A stretch of 64,000 bases of DNA from Pseudocalidococcus sp964653145 (GTDB lineage: Bacteria; Cyanobacteriota; Cyanobacteriia; Thermosynechococcales; Thermosynechococcaceae): positions 1 through 64,000 of the forward strand of contig CAZZCG010000001.1 in assembly GCA_964653145.1 (NCBI GenBank). The letters are read 5' to 3'. Position numbers and translations under genes: made by a program. The notes under the pieces are model-generated. The model did no database searches. It saw only the letters and a program-made list of their open reading frames with translations, and was not told the origin of the DNA. The first letter of the stretch is position 1, and every line of letters begins with the position of its first letter. This document shows, one piece after another, positions 25,668 through 34,777 of this stretch.

Positions 25668-26840
25668 ATGGCTAACAACTCAGAGACGAGATTTCAAATT
25701 TTACTGGTTGATGATGATCGTATTCTTCAGCGCATTCTCCAAAAAACACTCCAAGAGCAGGGGTATGATGTCATTCTTGCTACCAGTGGTGAAGACGCTT
25801 TAGAGCAGTTACAAAATGAGCGTCCCCAACTGATCATTTGTGATTGGTTAATGGAAGGGATGGATGGGTTAGATGTTTGCCAACAGGTTAAAGCTAATCC
25901 AGGCCTTGAAAATCCATTTTTTATTCTGTTGACATCACGCTCAGCCGTAGAAGATCGAGTGCGGGGATTAAACACAGGTGCAGATGACTTTTTGAGCAAA
26001 CCGATTGATCCAACAGAATTAATTGCCAGAGTGAGAGCGGGACTGAGGCTGTATCAATTCAATCAGGAATTGAAGCACCTTGCACGGGATTTACAAATTC
26101 AAAAGCAACGTCTGGAAGCCGAACTGACGGAAGCAGCCGATTATGTCAGATCACTCCTTCCCAGGCCAATTTCAGGGGAGGTAAGCATTAATGCTGAATT
26201 TCTGCCCTCTAGCCAACTGGGGGGAGACTGTTTTGACTTTTACTGGTTAGATGCTGATCATCTTGTCATCTATTTATTAGATGTTTCCGGGCATGGCCTG
26301 GCTGCTGCGTTACCCTCCATCTCTGTCCATAATCTCCTCCGCTCGCGCTCCCTACCCACTGCTAGCCTCTTTCATCCTGATCAAGTATTACGAGACTTGA
26401 ATGGCATTTTCCAGATGGATAAGCAGCATGAGCAATATCTAACAATGTGGTATGGAATCTATGATCGCTCTAACCAAGAACTTAAGTATGCCAGCGCTGG
26501 CCACCCCCCTGCTTTGGTTTTGGCAAATCAATCACAAGCTCCAATTCAAACTTTAGCAACTTATAGTATGGCGATTGGGCTATTTCCTGATACGGAATAC
26601 ACAACCAACACTTGTACCTTAAACCTGCCTGCCACGCTTTATGTTTTTAGTGATGGAATTTATGAGATTGCAAAGCCAGATGGCACGATCTGGGGCTTAT
26701 CGAATTTCATGGACTTTATCCGCACTCTTGATCACCAGCTTGAACCTAATCTCATGCAACTGATCCAGCAGATTCAAACTCTCACTAAGTGCAATAATTT
26801 TCAGGATGATTGTTCAATTATCCAAATCAAGTTTTCCTAG
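25668..26840 (+). CDS. Response regulator with SpoIIE/RsbU-type PP2C phosphatase
   Basis: 390-residue two-domain protein. Residues 9-125 are a receiver with the DDD acidic cluster in ILLVDDDRILQRIL, phospho-acceptor D59 (IICDWLMEGMDG) and SKPID. After a short coiled coil, residues about 165-390 are a metal-dependent phosphatase of the SpoIIE/RsbU type: SQLGGDCFDFYWLD, YLLDVSGHGLAAALPS, LKYASAGHPPALVL and DDCSIIQIKF. Such enzymes dephosphorylate STAS-domain proteins. I chose the ATG at 25668 because it follows the kinase stop and begins just before the receiver. The gene is 31 bases after the H-NOX-linked kinase, its likely phosphodonor. Confidence 0.92.
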   Translation: MANNSETRFQILLVDDDRILQRILQKTLQEQGYDVILATSGEDALEQLQNERPQLIICDWLMEGMDGLDVCQQVKANPGLENPFFILLTSRSAVEDRVRGLNTGADDFLSKPIDPTELIARVRAGLRLYQFNQELKHLARDLQIQKQRLEAELTEAADYVRSLLPRPISGEVSINAEFLPSSQLGGDCFDFYWLDADHLVIYLLDVSGHGLAAALPSISVHNLLRSRSLPTASLFHPDQVLRDLNGIFQMDKQHEQYLTMWYGIYDRSNQELKYASAGHPPALVLANQSQAPIQTLATYSMAIGLFPDTEYTTNTCTLNLPATLYVFSDGIYEIAKPDGTIWGLSNFMDFIRTLDHQLEPNLMQLIQQIQTLTKCNNFQDDCSIIQIKFS

Positions 26841-27272
26841 TTTGATTCAAGTCAAAAACTCTAGTTTGAAGATTAATGAGAGCAGAGGAAGAAAATCATA
26901 AACTGACCTTGTCTAGAAAAACTGGATAGTGAAGTTAAGTGGGAACCGGTGATTGTAGAGTGAGATAGTACAGCCTGTTCTCCACCAAATTGCTACACTT
27001 CTTTTGAAGGTATTGGAGAGCGTCATCTGATGTCCCAGAAGTGTTGCATCCTATGATTTTAGCCATGAGCGACAAGTTATGTATCAAGCCTAGTGATACC
27101 AAATTTGCCATTCAAGTGACTCTATTCTTATTAAGTAATGCCCCAAATGCCCTTTAGTTACTTGTTTTGTAAAGTTTTATCCCGACTTTTAACACTTCTG
27201 GCCGGATCCGTAGCGTCTTTAGCAACGGTTAGCTGACAATCGAATTGGCCCTTCCCAATCTATCTTGTCCCG
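26841..27272. other. Gap upstream of fumC
   Basis: 432 bases between two plus-strand genes. No coding frame is supported. The left part must hold the end of the sensory operon and the right part the fumC promoter. I see no strong terminator hairpin, repeat or operator. Confidence 0.4.
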
Positions 27273-28703
27273 ATGTCTGAACCTTCCCTGACCCCAGGCC
27301 TGGAATCGTCCACTCGCACTGAAACCGATAGTATGGGCGCAATCGCAGTCCCGACGGATCGCTATTGGGGGGCACAAACGGCGCGGTCACTCCAGTATTT
27401 CGACATTGGCCAGGCCAAGATGTCTCGGGAAATGATTCACGCCATGGGCGTTTTAAAACAGGCTGCGGCCATGGTCAATGCGGAGTTGGGGGAATTATCA
27501 CCGGACTTGGCTCAACTGATTATCCAGGCCGCGGAGGAAGTCAAACGGGGGGATTTAGACGATCACTTTCCCCTGCGAATTTGGCAAACCGGCAGTGGCA
27601 CCCAAACTAACATGAACACGAATGAGGTGATCGCAAACCGGGCCATTGAGTTGACGGGTGGGGTTTTGGGCAGTAAGCATCCGATCCATCCCAACGATCA
27701 TGTCAACCTCAGCCAATCCTCCAATGATACCTTTCCCTCGGCGATGCACATTGCTGCAGTCCAGGCCCTGCAACAGCAGTTACTACCGGTTTTGAATACC
27801 ATGCTGCACGTTTTGGCGGACAAGGCCAGGGCCTGGGATCAGGTGATCAAAATTGGTCGGACTCACCTCATGGACGCCGTACCGTTGACCTTTGGGCAAG
27901 AATTTTCCGGCTACCAGGCCCAGTTGGCCCAGAATATTCAACGTATCCAGGCGGTCTTACCCGATTTGTACGAATTGGCCATTGGTGGAACAGCGGTGGG
28001 AACCGGCCTGAATACCCATCCGGAGTTTGCTGAGCGGGTGGCGGCTAAGATTGCTGAATTGACCGGGTTACCGTTTGTATCGGCTCCGAATAAATTTGCT
28101 GCGTTGGCTGGCCATGATGCGGTGGTGATGGCCAGTGGGGCCCTGAAAACCCTGGCCTGTGGGTTGATGAAGTTAGCCAATGATATCCGTTGGATGGGGT
28201 CGGGGCCGCGCTGTGGCTTAAATGAACTGATCTTGCCCCCCAATGAACCGGGGTCTTCCATCATGCCGGGTAAAGTCAATCCCACCCAGTCCGAGGCATT
28301 AACCATGGTTTGTGTGCAGGTGATGGGGCTGGACGCGGCGATTGGGTTGGCGGGCTCCCAGGGCAATTTTGAATTGAATGTGTTCAAGCCCCTGATGATC
28401 CACAATCTACTCACGCAAATCGAACTTTTAACCGATTCCTGCCGCTGCTTTACGGATTATTGTCTCCGGGGCCTGGATATTAACCAATCCCAAGTGGCCA
28501 ACTACGTCGAAAATTCGTTGATGTTAGTTACTGCTTTGAATCCACACATTGGTTACGACAAGGCAGCTACAGTGGCCAAAACCGCCCATGCGCAAAACAT
28601 CACCTTAAAACAAGCCGCAGTTAATTTGGGGTTTTTGACTGAAGCGGAATTTGAACAATATATCCAACCGGTGGCCATGACCCATCCCCACCCCACCACC
28701 TAG
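27273..28703 (+). CDS. fumC: Fumarate hydratase class II
   Basis: 476-residue iron-independent fumarase converting fumarate to malate. Signature segments are DRYWGAQTARSLQYFDIG, SGTQTNMNTNEVIANRA, HPNDHVNLSQSSNDTFPSAM, KIGRTHLMDAVPLTFGQEFS and the family signature GSSIMPGKVNPTQSEA. Length and order are normal. It stands alone, but succinate dehydrogenase subunit A is encoded about 4 kb downstream. Argininosuccinate lyase or aspartase are related families, but GSSIMPGKVNP with the HPND segment favours FumC. Confidence 0.95.
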   Translation: MSEPSLTPGLESSTRTETDSMGAIAVPTDRYWGAQTARSLQYFDIGQAKMSREMIHAMGVLKQAAAMVNAELGELSPDLAQLIIQAAEEVKRGDLDDHFPLRIWQTGSGTQTNMNTNEVIANRAIELTGGVLGSKHPIHPNDHVNLSQSSNDTFPSAMHIAAVQALQQQLLPVLNTMLHVLADKARAWDQVIKIGRTHLMDAVPLTFGQEFSGYQAQLAQNIQRIQAVLPDLYELAIGGTAVGTGLNTHPEFAERVAAKIAELTGLPFVSAPNKFAALAGHDAVVMASGALKTLACGLMKLANDIRWMGSGPRCGLNELILPPNEPGSSIMPGKVNPTQSEALTMVCVQVMGLDAAIGLAGSQGNFELNVFKPLMIHNLLTQIELLTDSCRCFTDYCLRGLDINQSQVANYVENSLMLVTALNPHIGYDKAATVAKTAHAQNITLKQAAVNLGFLTEAEFEQYIQPVAMTHPHPTT

Positions 28704-28814
28704 GGTGTAAGCCAATTCCATTCATTCAAGCTTTAATGGGCTGTGCCGTCATAATAGAAAGAGAGCGTTAAGGTTCCCACGGACATTCATTGACGGTTTG
28801 GACTTCTTAGGTTT

Positions 28815-31208
28815 ATGGCCAGGACAACGCTGGGAGCTTTTCTCAAGCTGATCCCGACCTTTGCGGACGCTACGGTGGGCGCTGATTGGTTACGCGCATG
28901 GCCGAGTTTGGCGACTCCAGAGGGTTGGGCGGTGGTGCTGGATCGGTTTGGTTGCCCCCAGGCCTTGGTCAATGGTTGGGAAATTTATGCCCTCCTCCAG
29001 GCCAATCCTGAACTCCAGCCGCTACAGCTGAGTTGCGAATCCTTCCAGGCCAAGTCTTTACCCTTTGTGAGCGCGCGGATTGATTTTCTGCTCCAGGATT
29101 GGATCCAAGCTTGTCTAAGTCGTGGGTCGGGCTTCTCCACTGCGGTGATCCTCGTCAGTTTGGATGGGCAGTACCTGGGGCTTTTGGACTTAGCCACTGC
29201 CTTAACCTATTGGGGCCAACAACTGCAACCGGACACTAAACATCTGGGCCTGGAACCAAACTTGTTAGCGGCCTGGGAACAGTTGCCTTGGCCGGTTTTA
29301 TTGCAGACCGGAGAGGGAGAAGCCGTCTGGCAAAATCGGGCCTGGCAGGACAAAATTGGCAACACCCCCCATCGGTTTCCCCAATCCCCCCCAACAGCCC
29401 CGACTCCAACTGATTCGCCCCTGAGCTTGGGGAACTGGCAATTTTATTCCCTGCCTTTGAGTACCGATCGGGGGATTTTGGAGAGTACTCTGCTGCTGAG
29501 AACCCAACCGGAACTCTTACCAGCTCTGTGTTTGGTTGGCCTGGGGGCAATGGGAACTCCAACCCTAAACCCCGATCCTCCCGTCACGGTCACGCTTTGG
29601 TTAGTGCTTGCCCTGGAGTTTGGGGAAATTCACGCCCATCAACGGGGCCTGGAGGCCAATTTAACCGCCCTCCGCCAACGTTACCAAGGTCAACAGGAAT
29701 TTCTGGCCAGCCTTAACCACGAACTCAAGAACCCAGTCACCAGTCTTTTGGGGCTAACCCAACTCCTGAATCAACCCTCCACCGCTGCCACTAGCCCCAG
29801 CCATGGTGAATACCTAGCCCACCTGGAGCAGTCCAGTCGGCAATTGGGATATCTTCTGAACCAATGGTTAGATTTAACCCAGGCCGAACAGGGAAACTTA
29901 GACCTGACCTGGGAGCCCATCCGGATTCGACAGTTACTGGCCCAGGCCCAGGAGTGGCTCAGCCAACGCCCCGATGTTTTTCCCAAAGGTTTATCCCCCA
30001 CGGGATTGCGTCAACGCTGGCGGGAGTTAATGGTTGACCTCAGCCCTGGCCTGGAGGTGATTTCAGGAGACCGACTACGATTGCAGCACAGCCTTGGCCA
30101 TATTTTGACCGCATTGATCTGGCTCTGGCAGAATTCCGACTCTATTCCTCCGGGGGACTGGGGATTGACCGCAAAGCAATGGCCAGGGTGGTATGAACTG
30201 CGGGTTTGGCAGGGGGGAACAGGCATTCCAGAGGTGGTGCAATCTCAATGTTTATTCCGACTGGGGGATGGGGGACAGTGGTCCGCGGGAGTTGGCCTTG
30301 GTTTGATTTTGGCGCGACAACTGGTTCGACTCCACGGGGGGGAATTGAGTCTTTGGGCAACCCCACCTGGCCCAGATGCCTTTGTTGAATTTAGTTTGCT
30401 GTTTCCCTTGAAATTCGAACACCAGGGGCAGATGGTGCTGGTCTATGGACAAACTGGGGCCTGGTTGCGGCAACTCTCCACCTATCTCCAGGGCTGCGGC
30501 TATGGGACGGTTATGGCCCGTCAGGATCTTGAACTTTTAGATAAGTCTCGGCAGCTTTTACCCGTGGCTATTGTGATTGAGCCCGAGATTGCCGGTGGGC
30601 TAGAGCTTGGCCTGGCGAGTTTGCAGCATCTTTTGAGTGGAACCCCCGAAACCGCCCAAATTCCCCTGATTTCTTGGGGCAACACTGCCGATTTTGGCTC
30701 AACTTCCCCTGGCACCTATCTTCTCAAGCAGAATTTCGATAATTCAGAGGGCGTTCCCGATAAAGCATTAGAACCCCTGGGCCAACTGCTGCAAACCTTA
30801 CCGGAACAAGCCCAGGCCAGGGCGCGGTTATCGGCCTCCCTTCTGAATCCAGAGCCCCCACCCACGGACACCCCAGTTGTTTTGACGGTTCTGCGGCTTG
30901 GCTCAACCCATGGGTTTACTCCCCAACTCCACCGATTTTTAGAAGCGGATGATCTGGAGCAGGGGCAACTCCTCGCAAAAATTTGGCAACCAGATATTTT
31001 ACTCTGGGATCTGCCTTTACCCATGGGGCTCAACGAACTGGCAAGCCTTAGTCACTACCCAGAATTAGTTGCGTTGCCCTTAGTGACTCTGGATGAGCAA
31101 ATTACTCGCCGGGCCCATCAAATTCCCGGGGTTGCGGTTTATCCCTGTTTAGATGCGGCGTTATTGGGGCAGGTGATTGAGCGGGCCTGGAGGCATTCAA
31201 CCACTTGA
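28815..31208 (+). CDS. Sensor histidine kinase with degenerate ATPase and two pseudo-receivers
   Basis: 797-residue protein. Residues 1-140 resemble a CBS-domain pair (GWAVVLDRFGCPQALVNGWE, VILVSLDGQYLGLLDL). The kinase part has a normal H-box with H302 (FLASLNHELKNPVTSLLG). The N-box position reads LRLQHSLGHILTALIWLW, with no Asn for metal binding. The later G-box AGVGLGLILARQLVRLHGGE is preserved. Two C-terminal alpha/beta segments (about 535-660 and 680-797) look like receivers without the acidic pair. It may be a pseudokinase or scaffold. Its last 70 bases overlap the convergent ccs1 gene. Confidence 0.75.
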   Translation: MARTTLGAFLKLIPTFADATVGADWLRAWPSLATPEGWAVVLDRFGCPQALVNGWEIYALLQANPELQPLQLSCESFQAKSLPFVSARIDFLLQDWIQACLSRGSGFSTAVILVSLDGQYLGLLDLATALTYWGQQLQPDTKHLGLEPNLLAAWEQLPWPVLLQTGEGEAVWQNRAWQDKIGNTPHRFPQSPPTAPTPTDSPLSLGNWQFYSLPLSTDRGILESTLLLRTQPELLPALCLVGLGAMGTPTLNPDPPVTVTLWLVLALEFGEIHAHQRGLEANLTALRQRYQGQQEFLASLNHELKNPVTSLLGLTQLLNQPSTAATSPSHGEYLAHLEQSSRQLGYLLNQWLDLTQAEQGNLDLTWEPIRIRQLLAQAQEWLSQRPDVFPKGLSPTGLRQRWRELMVDLSPGLEVISGDRLRLQHSLGHILTALIWLWQNSDSIPPGDWGLTAKQWPGWYELRVWQGGTGIPEVVQSQCLFRLGDGGQWSAGVGLGLILARQLVRLHGGELSLWATPPGPDAFVEFSLLFPLKFEHQGQMVLVYGQTGAWLRQLSTYLQGCGYGTVMARQDLELLDKSRQLLPVAIVIEPEIAGGLELGLASLQHLLSGTPETAQIPLISWGNTADFGSTSPGTYLLKQNFDNSEGVPDKALEPLGQLLQTLPEQAQARARLSASLLNPEPPPTDTPVVLTVLRLGSTHGFTPQLHRFLEADDLEQGQLLAKIWQPDILLWDLPLPMGLNELASLSHYPELVALPLVTLDEQITRRAHQIPGVAVYPCLDAALLGQVIERAWRHSTT

Positions 31209-32539
31209 CACAGCTCCTGTTCAAAGGTGATTTGGGCCCGATTTGTTCGACCCCCAAAATAGAGGGTTTGCCCTTGCACCAGGCCCCAGATTTGCGAATG
31301 GGAGACATAACTCATGATTACCCCGGCCATTAACAGTGCAAAGCCCAGATAAAACAGGGGAATCCCCGGATCTGATTTAATTTGGAGACCCGTACTCCCC
31401 AAAACCTCTTCAATTGTTAACCGCACCCCATTGATTTCTTGACTGACCCCTGGGCGCAGTGTGGCTAAAAACTGACCATTTGTGTCGTACACCAACAGCG
31501 TTCCCTGCAAATCCCGAGCAATCAAGGAAATTCCTGCTGTTAAATCTGTTTTAGTTGGAATCCATGTGCCCCAGAGGCGACCTTGGCCACCGGTATCCAG
31601 TTGCGCCATGGGCAGTTGCAAGACCGGACTGTTGTTGATCCGAAAGCGGACTCCACCAATGGACCAATCGGCCTGGTAGAGGGTGACACCTTGGTACTTC
31701 AAGGGCTGGTTTACATGAATTGTGTCCCGCTTAACTTCGATGCCGGCCTGATCCAAAACCGACAGATCGGAATAAAACTGATCAATTTCCCCAGCCGCAT
31801 CGTAATCAATCCAAAAGCGATTGACCCGCACTGACCAGTCCTGGGGGGCATGGGAAAAGGGCCCGGCCTGGATCAGATGGGTGATGTTAAAACTATTGCC
31901 GCTGAGGATTAATTCTTGGGCCATAAACCCTGTCAATGAACCCACAATTCCCCCCAGTAAAATCAGGATCATACTGGCATGGACAATAATCGGCCCAATG
32001 CGCCCCACTAAGCCTTTACGGGCATAAATCCGCCCCTCTCCCACATCGGCCTGGAAAATTTTGTAGCCCTTAGTCCTCAGAATTTCTGCCAATTCCGGCA
32101 AACTTACATTCACCAGTTCCGTACTCAAGGCCAATTTTTGAAACTGGCGGGGTTGATCGTAGTATTTCCAACGGCGGGCAGCACGCAAGGCCGGAAACTG
32201 GCGAGTAAAGGTACAGGCAATTAAACTGGCACCAAACAAGACCAAGATCGCTAAATACCACCAGGCCTGGTAAACATGATCTAACCCCCAAGCCAATAGT
32301 CGCTTCCCCGTCAAAAATCCAAATAGAGCTGGACTTTCCGGGTAATTAACTAGATAAAACTCCGGGGCCTGGCCTTGTTCAATTACCGTTCCAGCAATAC
32401 TCAGCAGGGCAATGACCAACAACAGGATAATCGCCAAACGTAGATCGGCAATAAGGGGTAATACATTTCTTTTCCAGATACTTTTGATCCAGTCCGGGCT
32501 ATTTGAGCTGGGAGATAGAGATGGGTCGAGTGTATCCAT
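31139..32539 (-). CDS. ccs1: Cytochrome c biogenesis protein Ccs1 (CcsB, ResB-like)
   Basis: 466-residue membrane protein of the type II cytochrome c maturation system, which together with CcsA delivers and attaches heme on the lumenal side. N-terminal spans include LIADLRLAIILLLVIALLSI and the AGTVIEQG motif. WWYLAILVLFGASLIACTFT follows, then GPIIVHASMILILLGGIVGS and a large lumenal domain. A final span holds the conserved FYLGFALLMAGVIMSYVSHS. I chose the ATG at 32539; a TTG at 32560 is in frame. The 3' end overlaps the kinase gene on the other strand by 70 bases. CcsA is not in the window. Confidence 0.93.
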   Translation of the reverse strand: MDTLDPSLSPSSNSPDWIKSIWKRNVLPLIADLRLAIILLLVIALLSIAGTVIEQGQAPEFYLVNYPESPALFGFLTGKRLLAWGLDHVYQAWWYLAILVLFGASLIACTFTRQFPALRAARRWKYYDQPRQFQKLALSTELVNVSLPELAEILRTKGYKIFQADVGEGRIYARKGLVGRIGPIIVHASMILILLGGIVGSLTGFMAQELILSGNSFNITHLIQAGPFSHAPQDWSVRVNRFWIDYDAAGEIDQFYSDLSVLDQAGIEVKRDTIHVNQPLKYQGVTLYQADWSIGGVRFRINNSPVLQLPMAQLDTGGQGRLWGTWIPTKTDLTAGISLIARDLQGTLLVYDTNGQFLATLRPGVSQEINGVRLTIEEVLGSTGLQIKSDPGIPLFYLGFALLMAGVIMSYVSHSQIWGLVQGQTLYFGGRTNRAQITFEQELCQVVECLQARSITCPNNAASKQG

Positions 32540-33028
32540 AAATAACTTTTGATATTCCAAATAAGTGAAAACTACATTAAGCTCGATTTCACAAAAATGT
32601 GAAAGACATATACCCAGTGACCATTAAAGTCGATTCATGAATGCCTTCCCCAAGAGTCTCATTGATGACCCTTTTAATGAGTTATTTGTTAGTACCTTAA
32701 ATATCATAATCTAGCAAAATAACCACAGAGAACGAAGAATTAATCAGGTTGTTTTATCTAGGAAACATAGTTATGGAAATATTTTAAGATTGATAAACAT
32801 ACTCGGAATCTTCAAACACAACCTGATCAGTATCTTAAGAATTGAGTACTCCCACCCGATTAGAAATAGATTGTATAGTTTTTAAAACTGAAGCCTGCCA
32901 GCAATAGGATACTTTGGCAACTTTGCCAGAGTTCAACTCAAGATTCGTACACTTTCGTTAAGGGCAACATCACTTTTGGTTTGAGTCGATAAAATTGAAT
33001 GGTATGCGTTTTCAGTCCCAAGCTCACT
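32540..33028. promoter_or_regulatory. Divergent promoter region of ccs1 and sdhA
   Basis: About 490 AT-rich bases between divergent genes. It includes nested inverted repeats: ATCAGGTTGT (32743-32752) with ACAACCTGAT (32818-32827), and inside them AAGATT (32786-32791) with AATCTT (32807-32812). No coding frame is supported apart from a possible ten-codon N-terminal extension of sdhA from the ATG at 32999. Promoter boxes cannot be set with confidence. Confidence 0.5.
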
Positions 33029-34777
33029 ATGACAAATCCTACGCTCCCTGTCCAAGATCATGATGTGGTGATTGTCGGCGGGGGGCTGGCGGGGTGTCGA
33101 GCGGCCTTGGAACTCTGTCGGAAGTTACCGGATGTCAACATTGCCCTAGTGGCCAAAACTCATCCCATCCGATCCCACTCAGTCGCCGCTCAGGGGGGAA
33201 TTGCTGCCACTCTGAAAAATGTGGATGAAACGGATACTTGGGAGGCCCACGCCTTCGATACGGTTAAGGGTTCCGACTTTTTAGCGGATCAGGATGCGGT
33301 GGCAATTTTGACCCAGGAAGCCCCGGATGTGGTGATTGATCTGGAACATCTCGGGGTTTTGTTTTCCCGCTTACCCGACGGTCGGATTGCCCAGCGCGCC
33401 TTTGGCGGCCACAGCCACAATCGCACCTGTTATGCCGCTGACAAAACCGGCCATGCTATTCTCCACGAGCTTTACTGCAACTTACTCAAATATGGGGTGC
33501 AGTTTTATGAAGAGTGGTATGTGACCCGCCTGATCTTGGAAGACAACCAGGCCAAGGGGGTCGTGCTGTATCACATTCGGACAGGCTCAATTCAGGTGCT
33601 TCGGGCCAAGGCGGTGATGTTTGCCACGGGGGGCTATGGTCGGGTCTTTAATACGACCTCTAATGACTATGCGTCCACTGGGGATGGCCTGGCGATGACG
33701 GCAATGGCGGGTTTACCCCTAGAAGATATGGAATTTGTCCAGTTTCATCCCACGGGTTTATATCCGGCCGGGGTGTTAATTTCCGAGGCAGTTCGGGGTG
33801 AAGGAGCCTATTTGATCAATGCCGAGGGGGAACGGTTCATGGCCCGCTATGCTCCCAGTCGGATGGAATTGGCCCCCAGGGATATTACCTCACGGGCCAT
33901 TGCCACCGAAATTCGGGCTGGACGAGGAGCGAATAAAGATGGAACAGCCGGGGGCCCGTTTGTCTATTTGGATTTGCGGCACATGGGCCGGGAAAAAATT
34001 ATGAGCCGGGTGCCCTTTTGTTGGGAGGAGTCCCATCGGTTAGCCGGGGTGGATGCGGTGGTGGAGCCAATCCCAGTGCGGCCAACGGTGCATTACTCCA
34101 TGGGTGGGATTCCCGTCACGACCAATGGGCAAGTTAAATCCGGTGTGGAACAAATTGTCACGGGCTTTTTTGCGGCTGGGGAAACGTCCTGTGTGTCGGT
34201 GCATGGGGCCAATCGGCTCGGCAGTAACTCGCTTTTGGAATGTGTGGTCTATGGCCGGCGGACAGGGGCAGCGATTGCGGATTATCTTCAATCGGCAAAA
34301 CTCCCAGACCTAGATGCCCAACCCTACTACGCCGCTGCCCAGGCCCAGCTAGAGAACCTAAAACAAAAGCAAGGCCCCTATCGAATCGCGGAAATTCGCC
34401 AACAGGTGCAGGACTGTTTAACCGAGCATTGTGGGGTGTTTCGGACAGCGGAACTGATGGCGGAAGGATTTAAACAACTCCAAGCCCTCCAGGCCAAGGC
34501 CGAGCAAATTCGCCTAGACGATACTGGCTTAGTTTGGAACACGGAAATTACGGAAGCGTTGGAGTTGCAAAGTCTGATCATTGTTGGGGAAATTATTTTG
34601 GCCGGAGCTTTAAACCGTCAAGAAAGCCGCGGGGCCCATGCTCGTGAAGACTATCCGAATCGCGATGATGAAAATTTCTTAAAACACACCTTTGCCTACT
34701 ATTCCAAAGCTGGAGTCCAACTGGAGTATGTCCCCGTTAACCTCAGTTTATTTGCCCCCCAAGAACGGAAGTATTAG
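33029..34777 (+). CDS. sdhA: Succinate dehydrogenase/fumarate reductase flavoprotein subunit
   Basis: 582-residue FAD subunit that oxidises succinate to fumarate at the membrane and feeds the plastoquinone pool. The N-terminal dinucleotide fold is VVIVGGGLAGCRAALEL. SHSVAAQGGIAA carries the His expected to bind FAD covalently. Substrate-site segments are EFVQFHPTGLYPAG, SEAVRGEGAYLIN, RPTVHYSMGGIP and GANRLGSNSLLECVVYGRRTG. I chose the ATG at 33029; the ATG at 32999 would add ten residues not typical of the family. It is followed directly by ribE with no gap (TAG then ATG). SdhB is elsewhere. Confidence 0.92.
   Translation: MTNPTLPVQDHDVVIVGGGLAGCRAALELCRKLPDVNIALVAKTHPIRSHSVAAQGGIAATLKNVDETDTWEAHAFDTVKGSDFLADQDAVAILTQEAPDVVIDLEHLGVLFSRLPDGRIAQRAFGGHSHNRTCYAADKTGHAILHELYCNLLKYGVQFYEEWYVTRLILEDNQAKGVVLYHIRTGSIQVLRAKAVMFATGGYGRVFNTTSNDYASTGDGLAMTAMAGLPLEDMEFVQFHPTGLYPAGVLISEAVRGEGAYLINAEGERFMARYAPSRMELAPRDITSRAIATEIRAGRGANKDGTAGGPFVYLDLRHMGREKIMSRVPFCWEESHRLAGVDAVVEPIPVRPTVHYSMGGIPVTTNGQVKSGVEQIVTGFFAAGETSCVSVHGANRLGSNSLLECVVYGRRTGAAIADYLQSAKLPDLDAQPYYAAAQAQLENLKQKQGPYRIAEIRQQVQDCLTEHCGVFRTAELMAEGFKQLQALQAKAEQIRLDDTGLVWNTEITEALELQSLIIVGEIILAGALNRQESRGAHAREDYPNRDDENFLKHTFAYYSKAGVQLEYVPVNLSLFAPQERKY

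Noticed and set aside
26841..27272. Small RNA or riboswitch before fumC
   Set aside because: No stable hairpin or known riboswitch core was found by eye.
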